DNA of 64,000 nucleotides from Streptomyces sp. Z26 (GCF_003665095.1 NZ_RCHV01000002.1:4078501-4142500); one strand, 5' to 3'. Positions 1 through 7,933 are shown, counted from the first letter of the stretch. Numbers and translations are program-made. Notes: generated by a model from the sequence alone, not told the origin.

Positions 1-420
1 GACGTCACCCCCCGCCGCCACCTCGTGGAGCTCCGCACCGCGGACGCCAGCGAGTACACGCTCGGCCAGGAAGTCACCGCCGAGGTCTTCGGCTCCGGCA
101 TCAAGGTCGACGTCACCGGCAAGAGCAAGGGCAAGGGCTTCGCCGGCGGCATGAAGCGTCACGGCTTCCGTGGCGGCAAGGCCTCGCACGGTGCCCACCG
201 CGTGCACCGCAAGCCCGGCTCCATCGGCGGCTGCGCGACCCCCGGTCGTGTCTTCAAGGGCACCCGGATGGCCGGCCGCATGGGCAACGAGCGGGTCACC
301 ACCCAGAACCTGACCGTCCACGCCGTTGACGCGGAGAAGGGCCTGCTGCTCATCAAGGGCGCGGTTCCTGGTCCGAACGGCGGCCTCGTCCTGGTCCGCA
401 GCGCGGCCAAGGGGGCTTGA
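1..420 (+). CDS. rplC: 50S ribosomal protein L3, C-terminal part (cut by window edge)
   Basis: This is the C-terminal 139 codons of L3, an early-assembling protein that binds 23S rRNA near the peptidyl transferase centre. The reading frame is open from the first base, so the start lies outside the window. The glycine- and lysine-rich loop KGKGFAGGMKRHGF and the later GRMGNERVTTQNL segment are typical of bacterial L3. The full protein is usually a little over 200 residues, so roughly a third is missing. It is followed after 7 nt by rplD in the order of the S10 operon. Confidence 0.97.
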   Translation, partial: DVTPRRHLVELRTADASEYTLGQEVTAEVFGSGIKVDVTGKSKGKGFAGGMKRHGFRGGKASHGAHRVHRKPGSIGGCATPGRVFKGTRMAGRMGNERVTTQNLTVHAVDAEKGLLLIKGAVPGPNGGLVLVRSAAKGA

Positions 421-427
421 GGGAACC

Positions 428-1102
428 ATGAGCACGATTGACATCCTTTCGCCGGCCGGCGACAAGGCCGGGACCGTCGAGCTCCCCGCGGAGATCTTCG
501 ACGTGCAGGTCAGCGTTCCGCTGATCCACCAGGTCGTCGTCGCCCAGCTGGCCGCTGCCCGCCAGGGCACGCACAAGACCAAGACGCGTGGCGAGGTCCG
601 CGGCGGTGGCAAGAAGCCGTACCGCCAGAAGGGCACCGGCCGCGCCCGCCAGGGCTCGACCCGCGCGCCGCAGTTCGCCGGTGGTGGCGTCGTGCACGGT
701 CCCGTGCCGCGTGACTACTCGCAGCGGACGCCGAAGAAGATGAAGGCCGCCGCGCTCCGCGGTGCCCTCTCGGACCGCGCGCGTCACGACCGCGTCCACG
801 TCGTCTCCGGCGTGGTCGGGAGCGACATCTCCACGAAGGCCGCCCGTGAGTTCCTCGGCAAGGTCAGCGAGCGCAAGAACGTGCTCCTGGTCGTCGAGCG
901 CACGGACGAGGCCGCGTGGCTCTCCGCCCGCAACCTGCCCCAGGTGCACCTCCTGGAGCCGGGCCAGCTGAACACGTACGACGTGCTCGTCTCCGACGAC
1001 GTGGTCTTCACCAAGGCCGCCTACGACACGTTCGTGGCCGGGCCCGTGAAGGGCGGCAAGGCCGTCGCGACCGAGGTCGAGCTCGAAGGGAGCGACGCCT
1101 GA
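428..1102 (+). CDS. rplD: 50S ribosomal protein L4
   Basis: L4 binds 23S rRNA domain I and sends a long loop into the peptide exit tunnel opposite L22. The 224-aa product starts MSTIDILSPAG. The ATG lies 7 nt after the rplC stop, with GAGGGAACC between them. The tunnel loop is visible at about residues 45-85 as a basic, glycine-rich stretch (TRGEVRGGGKKPYRQKGTGR, then a GGG and HGP). A longer in-frame extension into rplC is possible but lacks L4 similarity, so I chose the internal ATG. The stop overlaps the rplW start by one base (TGATG), suggesting coupled translation. Confidence 0.97.
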   Translation: MSTIDILSPAGDKAGTVELPAEIFDVQVSVPLIHQVVVAQLAAARQGTHKTKTRGEVRGGGKKPYRQKGTGRARQGSTRAPQFAGGGVVHGPVPRDYSQRTPKKMKAAALRGALSDRARHDRVHVVSGVVGSDISTKAAREFLGKVSERKNVLLVVERTDEAAWLSARNLPQVHLLEPGQLNTYDVLVSDDVVFTKAAYDTFVAGPVKGGKAVATEVELEGSDA

Positions 1103-1437
1103 TGAGCGACACCGCAGTCAAGACCACGGTCACCAGCAAGACGTACACGGACCCCCGTGACGTGCTGATCAAGCCGGTGGTCTCCGAGAAGAGCTACGCG
1201 CTGCTGGACGAGAACAAGTACACGTTCATCGTCGACCCCCGTGCGAACAAGACCCAGATCAAGCAGGCCGTCGAGGCCATCTTCTCGGTCAAGGTCTCCG
1301 GGGTGAACACGATCAACCGGCAGGGCAAGCGCAAGCGCACCCGCACCGGTTACGGGAAGCGTGCCGACACCAAGCGCGCCATCGTGACCCTCGCCGAGGG
1401 CGACCGCATCGACATCTTCGGCGGCCCGACCTCCTGA
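1102..1437 (+). CDS. rplW: 50S ribosomal protein L23
   Basis: L23 sits at the tunnel exit and is the docking site for trigger factor and the signal recognition particle. The 111-aa product has the family core LIKPVVSEKSYALLDENKYTF near residues 20-40, followed by NKTQIKQAVEAIFSVKV and a basic extension (RQGKRKRTRTGYG). The N-terminal 18 residues are a Thr/Lys-rich tail that I would expect to be flexible. The start overlaps the rplD stop by one base. A 39-nt spacer separates it from rplB. Confidence 0.97.
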   Translation: MSDTAVKTTVTSKTYTDPRDVLIKPVVSEKSYALLDENKYTFIVDPRANKTQIKQAVEAIFSVKVSGVNTINRQGKRKRTRTGYGKRADTKRAIVTLAEGDRIDIFGGPTS

Positions 1438-1476
1438 CGGAGGTCTGGTCGTCCGATATCGGACGAGGACTGAGAA

Positions 1477-2313
1477 ATGGGTATCCGCAAGTACAAGCCG
1501 ACGACCCCGGGCCGTCGTGGCTCCAGCGTCGCCGACTTCGTCGAGATCACGCGGTCCACGCCGGAGAAGTCGCTGGTCCGCCCGCTGCACAGCAAGGGCG
1601 GCCGTAACAACGCCGGTCGTGTGACCGTCCGCCACCAGGGCGGTGGCCACAAGCGCGCCTACCGTGTCATCGACTTCCGTCGCCATGACAAGGACGGCGT
1701 GCCCGCGAAGGTCGCGCACATCGAGTACGACCCGAACCGCACCGCGCGCATCGCGCTGCTGCACTACGTCGACGGCGAGAAGCGCTACATCCTCGCGCCG
1801 GCCGGCCTGAAGCAGGGCGACCGCGTCGAGAACGGTCCGGGCGCCGACATCAAGCCGGGCAACAACCTGGCGCTGCGCAACATCCCCGTCGGTACGACGC
1901 TGCACGCCATCGAGCTGCAGCCGGGCGGCGGCGCCAAGTTCGCGCGCAGCGCGGGCGCTTCGGTGCAGCTGCTGGCGAAGGAGGGCCGCATGGCCCACCT
2001 GCGCATGCCGTCCGGTGAGATCCGGCTGGTCGACGTCCGCTGCCGCGCCACCGTCGGCGAGGTCGGCAACGCCGAGCAGTCGAACATCAACTGGGGCAAG
2101 GCCGGCCGTATGCGCTGGAAGGGCGTCCGCCCGACCGTCCGCGGTGTGGTCATGAACCCGATCGACCACCCGCACGGTGGTGGTGAGGGTCGTACCTCCG
2201 GTGGTCGTCACCCGGTGTCGCCGTGGGGCCAGAAGGAGGGGCGTACGCGCTCCCCGAAGAAGGCCAGCAACAAGTACATCGTCCGTCGCCGCAAGACGAA
2301 CAAGAAGCGCTAG
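1477..2313 (+). CDS. rplB: 50S ribosomal protein L2
   Basis: L2 is a primary 23S rRNA binder needed for subunit association and for the peptidyl transferase centre. The 278-aa length is normal. It begins MGIRKYKPTTPGRRG. The conserved C-terminal segment near residue 228, PIDHPHGGGEGR, contains the histidine long implicated in peptidyl transfer. The arginine- and lysine-rich tail KASNKYIVRRRKTNKKR is typical. The start follows a GACTGAGAA stretch, so the ribosome-binding site is weak. It continues the S10 operon order and is followed after 14 nt by rpsS. Confidence 0.98.
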   Translation: MGIRKYKPTTPGRRGSSVADFVEITRSTPEKSLVRPLHSKGGRNNAGRVTVRHQGGGHKRAYRVIDFRRHDKDGVPAKVAHIEYDPNRTARIALLHYVDGEKRYILAPAGLKQGDRVENGPGADIKPGNNLALRNIPVGTTLHAIELQPGGGAKFARSAGASVQLLAKEGRMAHLRMPSGEIRLVDVRCRATVGEVGNAEQSNINWGKAGRMRWKGVRPTVRGVVMNPIDHPHGGGEGRTSGGRHPVSPWGQKEGRTRSPKKASNKYIVRRRKTNKKR

Positions 2314-2327
2314 GAGACGGTTCTCAG

Positions 2328-2609
2328 ATGCCGCGCAGTCTCAAGAAAGGGCCCTTCGTCGACGACCACCTGAGCAAGAAGGTGGACACGCAGAACGAAG
2401 CAGGCACGAAGAACGTCATCAAGACCTGGTCCCGGCGCTCGATGATCGTCCCGGCGATGCTCGGACACACGATCGCGGTGCACGACGGCCGCAAGCACAT
2501 CCCGGTGTTCATCAACGAGTCGATGGTCGGCCACAAGCTCGGCGAGTTCGCGCCGACCCGCACCTTCCGCGGCCACGTCAAGGACGACCGCAAGTCGCGG
2601 CGTCGCTGA
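2328..2609 (+). CDS. rpsS: 30S ribosomal protein S19
   Basis: S19 binds the 30S head with S13 and contacts tRNA near the A site. The 93-aa product starts MPRSLKKGPFVDDHL, the family's most conserved stretch. It has KTWSRRSMIVPAMLGHTIAVHDG around residues 28-50 and TFRGHVKDD near the C-terminus. A longer frame runs back into rplB, but the ATG at 2328 gives the canonical protein and has AGGAGAC about 10 nt upstream, overlapping the rplB stop. Confidence 0.97.
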   Translation: MPRSLKKGPFVDDHLSKKVDTQNEAGTKNVIKTWSRRSMIVPAMLGHTIAVHDGRKHIPVFINESMVGHKLGEFAPTRTFRGHVKDDRKSRRR

Positions 2610-2649
2610 CCGGGGTGAACCGACTATGACTGACACCGAAGGGACAACC

Positions 2650-2997
2650 ATGGAAGCCAGGGCCCAGGCGCGTTTCGTGCGCGTCACGCCCATGAAGGCC
2701 CGCCGCGTGGTGGACCTTGTCCGTGGCATGGACGCCACGGAGGCCCAGGCGGTCCTGCGCTTCGCCCCGCAGGCCGCCAGTGTGACCGTCGGCAAGGTGC
2801 TGGACAGCGCCATCGCCAACGCCGCGCACAACTACGACCACACCGACGCCGACAGCCTCTTCATCTCCGAGGCGTACGTCGACGAGGGTCCGACCCTGAA
2901 GCGGTTCCGGCCGCGCGCCCAGGGCCGCGCCTACCGGATCCGTAAGCGGACCAGCCACATCACGGTGGTCGTCAGCAGCAAGGAAGGAACCCGGTAA
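2650..2997 (+). CDS. rplV: 50S ribosomal protein L22
   Basis: L22 lines the narrowest part of the exit tunnel and its hairpin is a known macrolide-resistance site. The chosen ATG gives 115 residues starting MEARAQARFVRVTPMKARR, which matches the actinobacterial family, and is preceded by AAGGGA at good spacing. An alternative ATG at 2626 would add MTDTEGTT, and I cannot exclude it. The tunnel hairpin falls near residues 80-100 (EGPTLKRFRPRAQGRAYRIR). The stop overlaps the rpsC start by one base (TAATG). Confidence 0.95.
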   Translation: MEARAQARFVRVTPMKARRVVDLVRGMDATEAQAVLRFAPQAASVTVGKVLDSAIANAAHNYDHTDADSLFISEAYVDEGPTLKRFRPRAQGRAYRIRKRTSHITVVVSSKEGTR

Positions 2998-3845
2998 TGG
3001 GTCAGAAAGTCAACCCGCACGGGTTCCGACTCGGCATCACCACGGACTTCAAGTCCCGGTGGTACGCCGACAAGCTGTACAAGGACTACGTCAAGGAAGA
3101 CGTCGCGATCCGTCGCATGCTCACGCAGGGCATGGAGCGGGCCGGCATCTCCAAGGTGGAGATCGAGCGCACCCGTGACCGGGTCCGCGTCGACGTCCAC
3201 ACCGCCCGGCCGGGCATCGTCATCGGCCGCCGCGGCGCGGAGGCCGACCGCCTCCGCGGGAACCTGGAGAAGCTGACCGGCAAGCAGATCCAGTTCAACA
3301 TCCTCGAGGTCAAGAACCCGGAGACGGACGCTCAGCTGGTGGCCCAGGCCGTCGCCGAGCAGCTGTCCTCCCGCGTCTCCTTCCGTCGTGCGATGCGCAA
3401 GAGCATGCAGACCACGATGAAGGCCGGCGCCAAGGGCATCAAGATCCAGTGCGGTGGCCGTCTCGGCGGCGCCGAGATGTCCCGCTCGGAGTTCTACCGC
3501 GAGGGCCGCGTGCCCCTGCACACGCTCCGCGCGAACGTCGACTACGGCTTCTTCGAGGCCAAGACGACCTTCGGCCGTATCGGCGTGAAGGTCTGGATCT
3601 ACAAGGGCGACGTCAAGAACATCGCTGAGGTCCGTGCCGAGAACGCCGCGGCCCGCGCGGGCAACCGCCCGTCGCGTGGTGGCGGTGGCGGCGGCGCCGA
3701 GCGTCCCCGCCGCGGCGGCGAGCGCGGTGGCCGCGGTCGCAAGCCCCAGCAGGCCCAGGCTGACGCGGCCCCCAAGGCCGAGGCTGCGGCCGCACCGGCC
3801 GCCGACGCCGCTGGTTCGTCCGGCTCTGCCGGAAAGGAGTCCTGA
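2997..3845 (+). CDS. rpsC: 30S ribosomal protein S3
   Basis: S3 forms part of the mRNA entry channel and its helicase activity. The 282-aa product has the type II KH domain (about residues 38-106, with GIVIGRRGAE as the GXXG loop) and the C-terminal S3 domain ending near residue 215. The last 65 or so residues are a low-complexity tail, first Gly/Arg-rich then Ala/Pro-rich. Such a tail is usual in Streptomyces and longer than in E. coli. The start overlaps the rplV stop by one base. Confidence 0.97.
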   Translation: MGQKVNPHGFRLGITTDFKSRWYADKLYKDYVKEDVAIRRMLTQGMERAGISKVEIERTRDRVRVDVHTARPGIVIGRRGAEADRLRGNLEKLTGKQIQFNILEVKNPETDAQLVAQAVAEQLSSRVSFRRAMRKSMQTTMKAGAKGIKIQCGGRLGGAEMSRSEFYREGRVPLHTLRANVDYGFFEAKTTFGRIGVKVWIYKGDVKNIAEVRAENAAARAGNRPSRGGGGGGAERPRRGGERGGRGRKPQQAQADAAPKAEAAAAPAADAAGSSGSAGKES

Positions 3846-3848
3846 CCA

Positions 3849-4268
3849 ATGCTGATCCCGCGCAGGGTAAAGCACCGCAAGCAGCACCACCCGAAGCGCA
3901 GCGGCATGGCCAAGGGTGGTACGGAGCTTGCGTTCGGCGAGTACGGCATCCAGGCCGTCACCGCCGCGTACGTGACGAACCGGCAGATCGAGGCCGCTCG
4001 TATCTCCATGACCCGGCACATCAAGCGTGGCGGCAAGGTGTGGATCAACATCTACCCCGACCGCCCGCTGACGAAGAAGCCCGCCGAGACCCGCATGGGT
4101 TCCGGTAAGGGTTCGCCGGAGTGGTGGATCGCGAACGTCAAGCCGGGACGGGTGATGTTCGAGCTGTCGTACCCGAACGAGAAGATTGCCAAGGAGGCGC
4201 TCATCCGCGCCGCCCACAAGCTTCCGATGAAGTGCCGGATCGTGCGGCGCGAGGCAGGTGAGTCGTGA
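3849..4268 (+). CDS. rplP: 50S ribosomal protein L16
   Basis: L16 helps place the A-site tRNA end in the peptidyl transferase centre and binds late in 50S assembly. The 139-aa protein starts MLIPRRVKHRKQHHPKRSG. It contains GKVWINIYPDRPLTKKPAETR, including the arginine that is hydroxylated in E. coli, and the GSGKGSPEWWIANVKPGR motif. It lies 3 nt after rpsC, and its TGA overlaps the rpmC ATG (GTGATG). Confidence 0.98.
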   Translation: MLIPRRVKHRKQHHPKRSGMAKGGTELAFGEYGIQAVTAAYVTNRQIEAARISMTRHIKRGGKVWINIYPDRPLTKKPAETRMGSGKGSPEWWIANVKPGRVMFELSYPNEKIAKEALIRAAHKLPMKCRIVRREAGES

Positions 4269-4492
4269 TGGCGGCCGGAACGAAGGCGACCGAGCTGCGT
4301 GAGCTCGGCGACGAGGAGCTCCTCGGCAAGCTTCGCGAGGCCAAGGAGGAGCTGTTCAACCTCCGCTTCCAGGCGGCGACGGGGCAGCTCGAGAACCACG
4401 GTCGGCTGAAGGCCGTCCGGAAGGACATCGCGCGGATCTACACCCTGATGCGCGAGCGTGAGCTGGGCATCGAGACGGTGGAGAGCGCCTGA
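4268..4492 (+). CDS. rpmC: 50S ribosomal protein L29
   Basis: L29 is a small helical protein next to L23 at the tunnel exit. The 74-aa product shows the expected two-helix pattern: TELRELGDEELLGKLREAKE, then FNLRFQAATGQLENHGRLK. Two starts are adjacent, GTG at 4265 and ATG at 4268. The ATG gives the usual length and overlaps the rplP stop by one base. The end overlaps rpsQ by one base. Confidence 0.96.
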   Translation: MAAGTKATELRELGDEELLGKLREAKEELFNLRFQAATGQLENHGRLKAVRKDIARIYTLMRERELGIETVESA

Positions 4493-4779
4493 TGAGCGAG
4501 ACGAACGTGACTGAGACACAGCAGCAGAGCCGCGGCTTCCGCAAGACCCGCGAGGGCCTCGTCGTCAGCGACAAGATGGACAAGACCGTCGTCGTCGCCG
4601 TCGAGGACCGCGTGAAGCACGCGCTGTACGGCAAGGTCATCCGCCGTACGAACAAGCTCAAGGCGCACGACGAGCAGAACGCCGCGGGTGTCGGCGACCG
4701 CGTCCTCCTGATGGAGACCCGGCCGCTGTCCGCCTCGAAGCGCTGGCGCATCGTCGAGATCCTCGAGAAGGCCAAGTAG
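4492..4779 (+). CDS. rpsQ: 30S ribosomal protein S17
   Basis: S17 is a primary binder of the 16S rRNA 5' domain. The 95-aa protein has a short acidic and Gln-rich N-terminal tail, then VVSDKMDKTVVVAVEDRVKH and GDRVLLMETRPLSASKRWR, both hallmarks of S17. It is the last gene of the S10-type group. A 116-nt spacer with strong inverted repeats separates it from rplN, and its TAG is the first stop in this cluster not overlapping or closely followed by the next gene. Confidence 0.97.
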   Translation: MSETNVTETQQQSRGFRKTREGLVVSDKMDKTVVVAVEDRVKHALYGKVIRRTNKLKAHDEQNAAGVGDRVLLMETRPLSASKRWRIVEILEKAK

Positions 4780-4810
4780 GCGCTCCCGCAAGGGAGTTCC
4801 GACACATTCG

Positions 4811-4867
4811 TCCTGGGGTTCCCCAGGAGTGTTCCGCCAGGCTCGGCGGGGTGCGCGCACCCCGCCG
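4811..4867 (+). repeat. Two inverted repeats in the rpsQ-rplN spacer
   Basis: The S10/spc junction contains two perfect inverted repeats. The first pairs TCCTGGGG (4811-4818) with CCCCAGGA (4821-4828). The second is a 24-bp palindrome with no loop, CGGCGGGGTGCG at 4844-4855 against its complement at 4856-4867. Neither is followed by a T-run. They could terminate or attenuate S10 transcription, or form an RNA structure controlling rplN, whose start is 28 nt downstream. The function is inferred from position only. Confidence 0.6.
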
Positions 4868-4895
4868 GGAACCGGCAGACGATCAGGAGATAGAC

Positions 4896-5264
4896 GTGAT
4901 CCAGCAGGAGTCGCGGCTGCGTGTCGCCGACAACACGGGTGCGAAGGAGATTCTCACCATCCGTGTTCTCGGTGGTTCCGGCCGCCGCTACGCGGGCATC
5001 GGTGACGTCATTGTCGCTACCGTCAAGGACGCGATCCCCGGTGGGAACGTGAAAAAGGGCGACATCGTCAAGGCCGTCATCGTGCGCACCGTCAAGGAGC
5101 GCCGCCGTCCCGACGGCTCGTACATCCGCTTCGACGAGAACGCCGCCGTCATCCTCAAGGGCGACGGCGACCCCCGCGGCACCCGTATCTTCGGCCCGGT
5201 GGGCCGTGAGCTGCGCGAGAAGAAGTTCATGAGGATCATCTCGCTCGCGCCGGAGGTGCTGTGA
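4896..5264 (+). CDS. rplN: 50S ribosomal protein L14
   Basis: L14 lies at the subunit interface, contacts L19, and is the docking site for the silencing factor RsfS. The canonical 122-aa product starts at a GTG read as MIQQESRLRVADNTGAKE. The AGGAG at 4885-4889 is 6 nt before that GTG and decides the start over an in-frame ATG at 4851. It contains VRTVKERRRPDGSYIRFDENAAV and ends RIISLAPEVL. First gene of the spc group, coupled to rplX. Confidence 0.97.
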   Translation: MIQQESRLRVADNTGAKEILTIRVLGGSGRRYAGIGDVIVATVKDAIPGGNVKKGDIVKAVIVRTVKERRRPDGSYIRFDENAAVILKGDGDPRGTRIFGPVGRELREKKFMRIISLAPEVL

Positions 5265-5587
5265 TGAAGATCAAGAAGGGCGACCTGGTCCAGGTCATCA
5301 CCGGCAAGGACCGCGGCAAGCAGGGCAAGGTCATCGTGGCCTACCCCCGCGACAACCGCGTCCTGGTCGAGGGCGTCAACCGGGTCAAGAAGCACACCAA
5401 GGCCGGCCAGACCTCGCGGGGTTCGAAGACCGGCGGCATCGTGACGACCGAGGCCCCGGTCCACGTGAGCAACGTCCAGCTCGTCGTGGAGAAGGACGGC
5501 AAGAAGGTCGTGACGCGCGTCGGATACCGCTTCGACGACGACGGCAACAAGATCCGCGTTGCCAAGCGGACGGGTGAGGACATCTGA
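5264..5587 (+). CDS. rplX: 50S ribosomal protein L24
   Basis: L24 is an assembly initiator that binds the 5' end of 23S rRNA. The 107-aa product begins MKIKKGDLVQVITGKDRGKQGKV, which is the KOW motif. The GTG three bases upstream is also in frame, but the ATG gives the usual protein and overlaps the rplN stop by one base. The C-terminus carries VGYRFDDDGNKIRVAKRTG. It overlaps rplE by one base. Confidence 0.97.
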   Translation: MKIKKGDLVQVITGKDRGKQGKVIVAYPRDNRVLVEGVNRVKKHTKAGQTSRGSKTGGIVTTEAPVHVSNVQLVVEKDGKKVVTRVGYRFDDDGNKIRVAKRTGEDI

Positions 5588-6147
5588 TGACTGCCACCAC
5601 CACTTCCCCGCGCCTGAAGCTGCGCTACCGCGAGGAGATCGCGGGCAAGCTGCGTGACGAGTTCAAGTACGAGAACGTCATGCAGACCCCGGGTCTCACC
5701 AAGATCGTGGTCAACATGGGTGTGGGCGACGCCGCCCGCGACTCCAAGTTGATGGACGGTGCCATCAAGGACCTCGCCACGATCACCGGTCAGAAGCCGG
5801 CCGTGACCAAGGCCCGCAAGTCCATCGCGCAGTTCAAGCTGCGTGAGGGCCAGCCGATCGGTGCGCACGTGACGCTGCGCGGCGACCGTATGTGGGAGTT
5901 CCTCGACCGTCTGCTGTCGCTCGCGCTCCCGCGCATCCGCGACTTCCGCGGTCTGTCGCCGAAGCAGTTCGACGGCAGGGGGAACTACACCTTCGGTCTC
6001 ACCGAGCAGGTTATGTTCCACGAGATCGACCAGGACAAGATCGACCGGGTCCGGGGCATGGACATCACCGTGGTGACCACGGCGACCACCGACGACGAGG
6101 GTCGTGCCCTCCTCCGTCACCTCGGCTTCCCGTTCAAGGAGAACTGA
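5587..6147 (+). CDS. rplE: 50S ribosomal protein L5
   Basis: L5 binds 5S rRNA and forms an intersubunit bridge with S13. The 186-aa product has a short Thr-rich N-terminus, then RLKLRYREEIAGKLRDEFKYENVMQTP. The core TKIVVNMGVGDA and the C-terminal TTDDEGRALLRHLGFPF are typical of L5. It is co-transcribed within the spc operon and separated from rpsN by only 2 nt. Confidence 0.97.
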   Translation: MTATTTSPRLKLRYREEIAGKLRDEFKYENVMQTPGLTKIVVNMGVGDAARDSKLMDGAIKDLATITGQKPAVTKARKSIAQFKLREGQPIGAHVTLRGDRMWEFLDRLLSLALPRIRDFRGLSPKQFDGRGNYTFGLTEQVMFHEIDQDKIDRVRGMDITVVTTATTDDEGRALLRHLGFPFKEN

Positions 6148-6149
6148 TC

Positions 6150-6335
6150 ATGGCGAAGAAGGCTCTGATCTCCAAGGCCAGCCGCAAGCCGAAGTTCTCG
6201 GTGCGTGCGTACACGCGCTGCCAGCGCTGCGGCCGTCCCCACTCCGTCTACCGCAAGTTCGGCCTGTGCCGCGTGTGCCTTCGTGAGATGGCGCACCGCG
6301 GTGAACTGCCGGGCGTGACCAAGAGCTCCTGGTAA
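6150..6335 (+). CDS. rpsN: 30S ribosomal protein S14, zinc-binding type Z
   Basis: S14 joins the 30S head late in assembly. At 61 aa this is the short, zinc-binding form, with Cys24-X2-Cys27 and Cys40-X2-Cys43 holding one Zn ion. Many Streptomyces also encode a longer zinc-free paralogue elsewhere that replaces it under zinc limitation, so this copy is the zinc-replete one. The start ATG lies just after the rplE TGA. It is followed by an unusually long 218-nt spacer before rpsH. Confidence 0.97.
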   Translation: MAKKALISKASRKPKFSVRAYTRCQRCGRPHSVYRKFGLCRVCLREMAHRGELPGVTKSSW

Positions 6336-6553
6336 TCCCGCGTCCCGCCGACACCTGTCGACCGAAGGCCACCCCAACGGGGCGGCGATCGGGAGACGGG
6401 TGGGCGGACCGCAGGACCAGCCAGGACTCTCGGTAAGCAGCAAGACAACGCTTACTACGCCGTAGGTCCCCGCATCGCACCCGTCCCGACTCAGCTCGGG
6501 GAGAGGGACGGCGCATACAGGAAACCCCGGCGAGAGAGGCCGAAGGCCAACAC
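6336..6553 (+). other. Long non-coding spacer inside the spc operon
   Basis: No convincing gene is visible in these 218 nt, although neighbouring spc genes overlap or are a few bases apart. The stretch contains short GC-rich self-complementary segments, such as CCGACTCAGCTCGG (6485-6498), and a purine-rich GGGGAGAGGGACGG run. It could be a processing site, an internal promoter region or a protein-binding leader for rpsH. In E. coli the S8 repressor site lies at rplE, but I saw no recognisable S8 helix here. Confidence 0.5.
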
Positions 6554-6952
6554 ATGACCATGACCGATCCGATCGCAGACATGTTGACGCGTCTGCGAAA
6601 CGCGAACTCGGCGTACCACGACGACGTCGTGATGCCGCACAGCAAGATCAAGTCGCACATCGCGGAGATCCTCCAGCAGGAGGGCTACATCACCGGCTGG
6701 AAGATCGAGGACGCGCCCGTGGGCAAGCACCTCGTCCTCGAGCTGAAGTTCGGCCCGAACCGCGAGCGCTCGATCGCCGGCATCAAGCGGATCTCGAAGC
6801 CGGGTCTGCGCGTGTACGCGAAGTCCACCAACCTGCCGAAGGTTCTCGGCGGCCTGGGCGTGGCGATCATCTCCACGTCCCACGGTCTCCTGACCGGCCA
6901 GCAGGCACAGAAGAAGGGCGTGGGCGGGGAAGTCCTCGCCTACGTCTGGTAG
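6554..6952 (+). CDS. rpsH: 30S ribosomal protein S8
   Basis: S8 is a primary binder of the 16S central domain and the spc operon repressor in E. coli. The 132-aa product starts MTMTDPIADMLTRLRNANSAYHD. It contains the C-terminal RNA-binding signature STSHGLLTGQQAQKKGVGGE. The second in-frame ATG (6560) could also serve as start. The preceding spacer is 218 nt. The next gene, rplF, starts 20 nt downstream behind GGAACGGAGGAA. Confidence 0.97.
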   Translation: MTMTDPIADMLTRLRNANSAYHDDVVMPHSKIKSHIAEILQQEGYITGWKIEDAPVGKHLVLELKFGPNRERSIAGIKRISKPGLRVYAKSTNLPKVLGGLGVAIISTSHGLLTGQQAQKKGVGGEVLAYVW

Positions 6953-6972
6953 TCGGGAACGGAGGAACAGCA

Positions 6973-7512
6973 ATGTCGCGAATCGGCAAGCTCCCCATTC
7001 AGGTTCCCGCCGGTGTGGACGTCACCATCGATGGCCAGACGGTCGCGGTGAAGGGCCCCAAGGGTTCCCTCACGCACACCGTCGCCGCTCCCATCGAGAT
7101 CGCCAAGGGCGAGGACGGCGTACTCGCCGTCACGCGTCCCAACGATGAGAGCCGGAACAAGGCCCTGCACGGCCTGTCCCGCACGCTGGTGGCGAACATG
7201 ATCACTGGCGTGACCCAGGGATTCAGCAAGAACCTCGAGATCAGCGGTGTCGGCTACCGCGTTCAGGCGAAGGGCTCCAACCTGGAGTTCGCGCTGGGCT
7301 ACAGCCACCCGATCCTCATCGAGGCGCCCGAAGGCATCTCCTTCGCGGTCGAGTCCCCGACCAAGTTCAGCGTCCAGGGGATCGACAAGCAGAAGGTCGG
7401 CGAGGTCGCCGCGAACATCCGCAAGCTGCGGAAGCCCGACCCGTACAAGGCCAAGGGCGTCAAGTACGCGGGCGAGGTCATCCGCCGCAAGGTCGGAAAG
7501 GCTGGTAAGTAG
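6973..7512 (+). CDS. rplF: 50S ribosomal protein L6
   Basis: L6 lies near the factor-binding site of the 50S subunit. The 179-aa product starts MSRIGKLPIQVPAGVDV and has the duplicated L6 fold. The C-terminal signature DPYKAKGVKYAGEVIRRKVGK is at residues 156-176. A strong GGAGGA about 5 nt before the ATG fixes the start. It is separated by 2 nt from rplR. Confidence 0.98.
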   Translation: MSRIGKLPIQVPAGVDVTIDGQTVAVKGPKGSLTHTVAAPIEIAKGEDGVLAVTRPNDESRNKALHGLSRTLVANMITGVTQGFSKNLEISGVGYRVQAKGSNLEFALGYSHPILIEAPEGISFAVESPTKFSVQGIDKQKVGEVAANIRKLRKPDPYKAKGVKYAGEVIRRKVGKAGK

Positions 7513-7514
7513 CC

Positions 7515-7898
7515 ATGGCATACGGCGTGAAGATCGCCAAGGGCGACGCGTACAAGCGTGCCGCCGCCAAGCGCCGCCACATCCGCATCCGCAAGAAGAT
7601 CTCGGGCACGCCCGAGCGTCCGCGGCTGGTGGTGACGCGTTCCAACCGTCACATGGTGGCGCAGGTCATCGACGACATCGCGGGTCACACCGTGGCGTCG
7701 GCGTCGACCCTCGACGTCTCCATCCGCGGCGCCGAGGGCGCCAAGAGCGACCAGGCCAAGCAGGTCGGTGCGCTCGTCGCGGAACGTGCGAAGGCCGCTG
7801 GCGTGGAGGCGGTCGTGTTCGACCGCGGCGGCAACAAGTACGCGGGCCGTATCGCCGCGCTTGCCGACGCCGCACGCGAGGCCGGGCTCAAGTTCTGA
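7515..7898 (+). CDS. rplR: 50S ribosomal protein L18
   Basis: L18 carries 5S rRNA into the large subunit together with L5. The 127-aa product starts MAYGVKIAKGDAYKRAAAKRRH, a basic N-terminus expected to contact 5S rRNA. It then shows RPRLVVTRSNRHMVAQVID and the C-terminal VVFDRGGNKYAGRIAALADAAREAGLKF, typical of the family. rpsE begins 35 nt downstream. Confidence 0.97.
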   Translation: MAYGVKIAKGDAYKRAAAKRRHIRIRKKISGTPERPRLVVTRSNRHMVAQVIDDIAGHTVASASTLDVSIRGAEGAKSDQAKQVGALVAERAKAAGVEAVVFDRGGNKYAGRIAALADAAREAGLKF

Positions 7899-7933
7899 GC
7901 GCGTTCCGTAGCTAGACGAGAGAGGTAATACCA

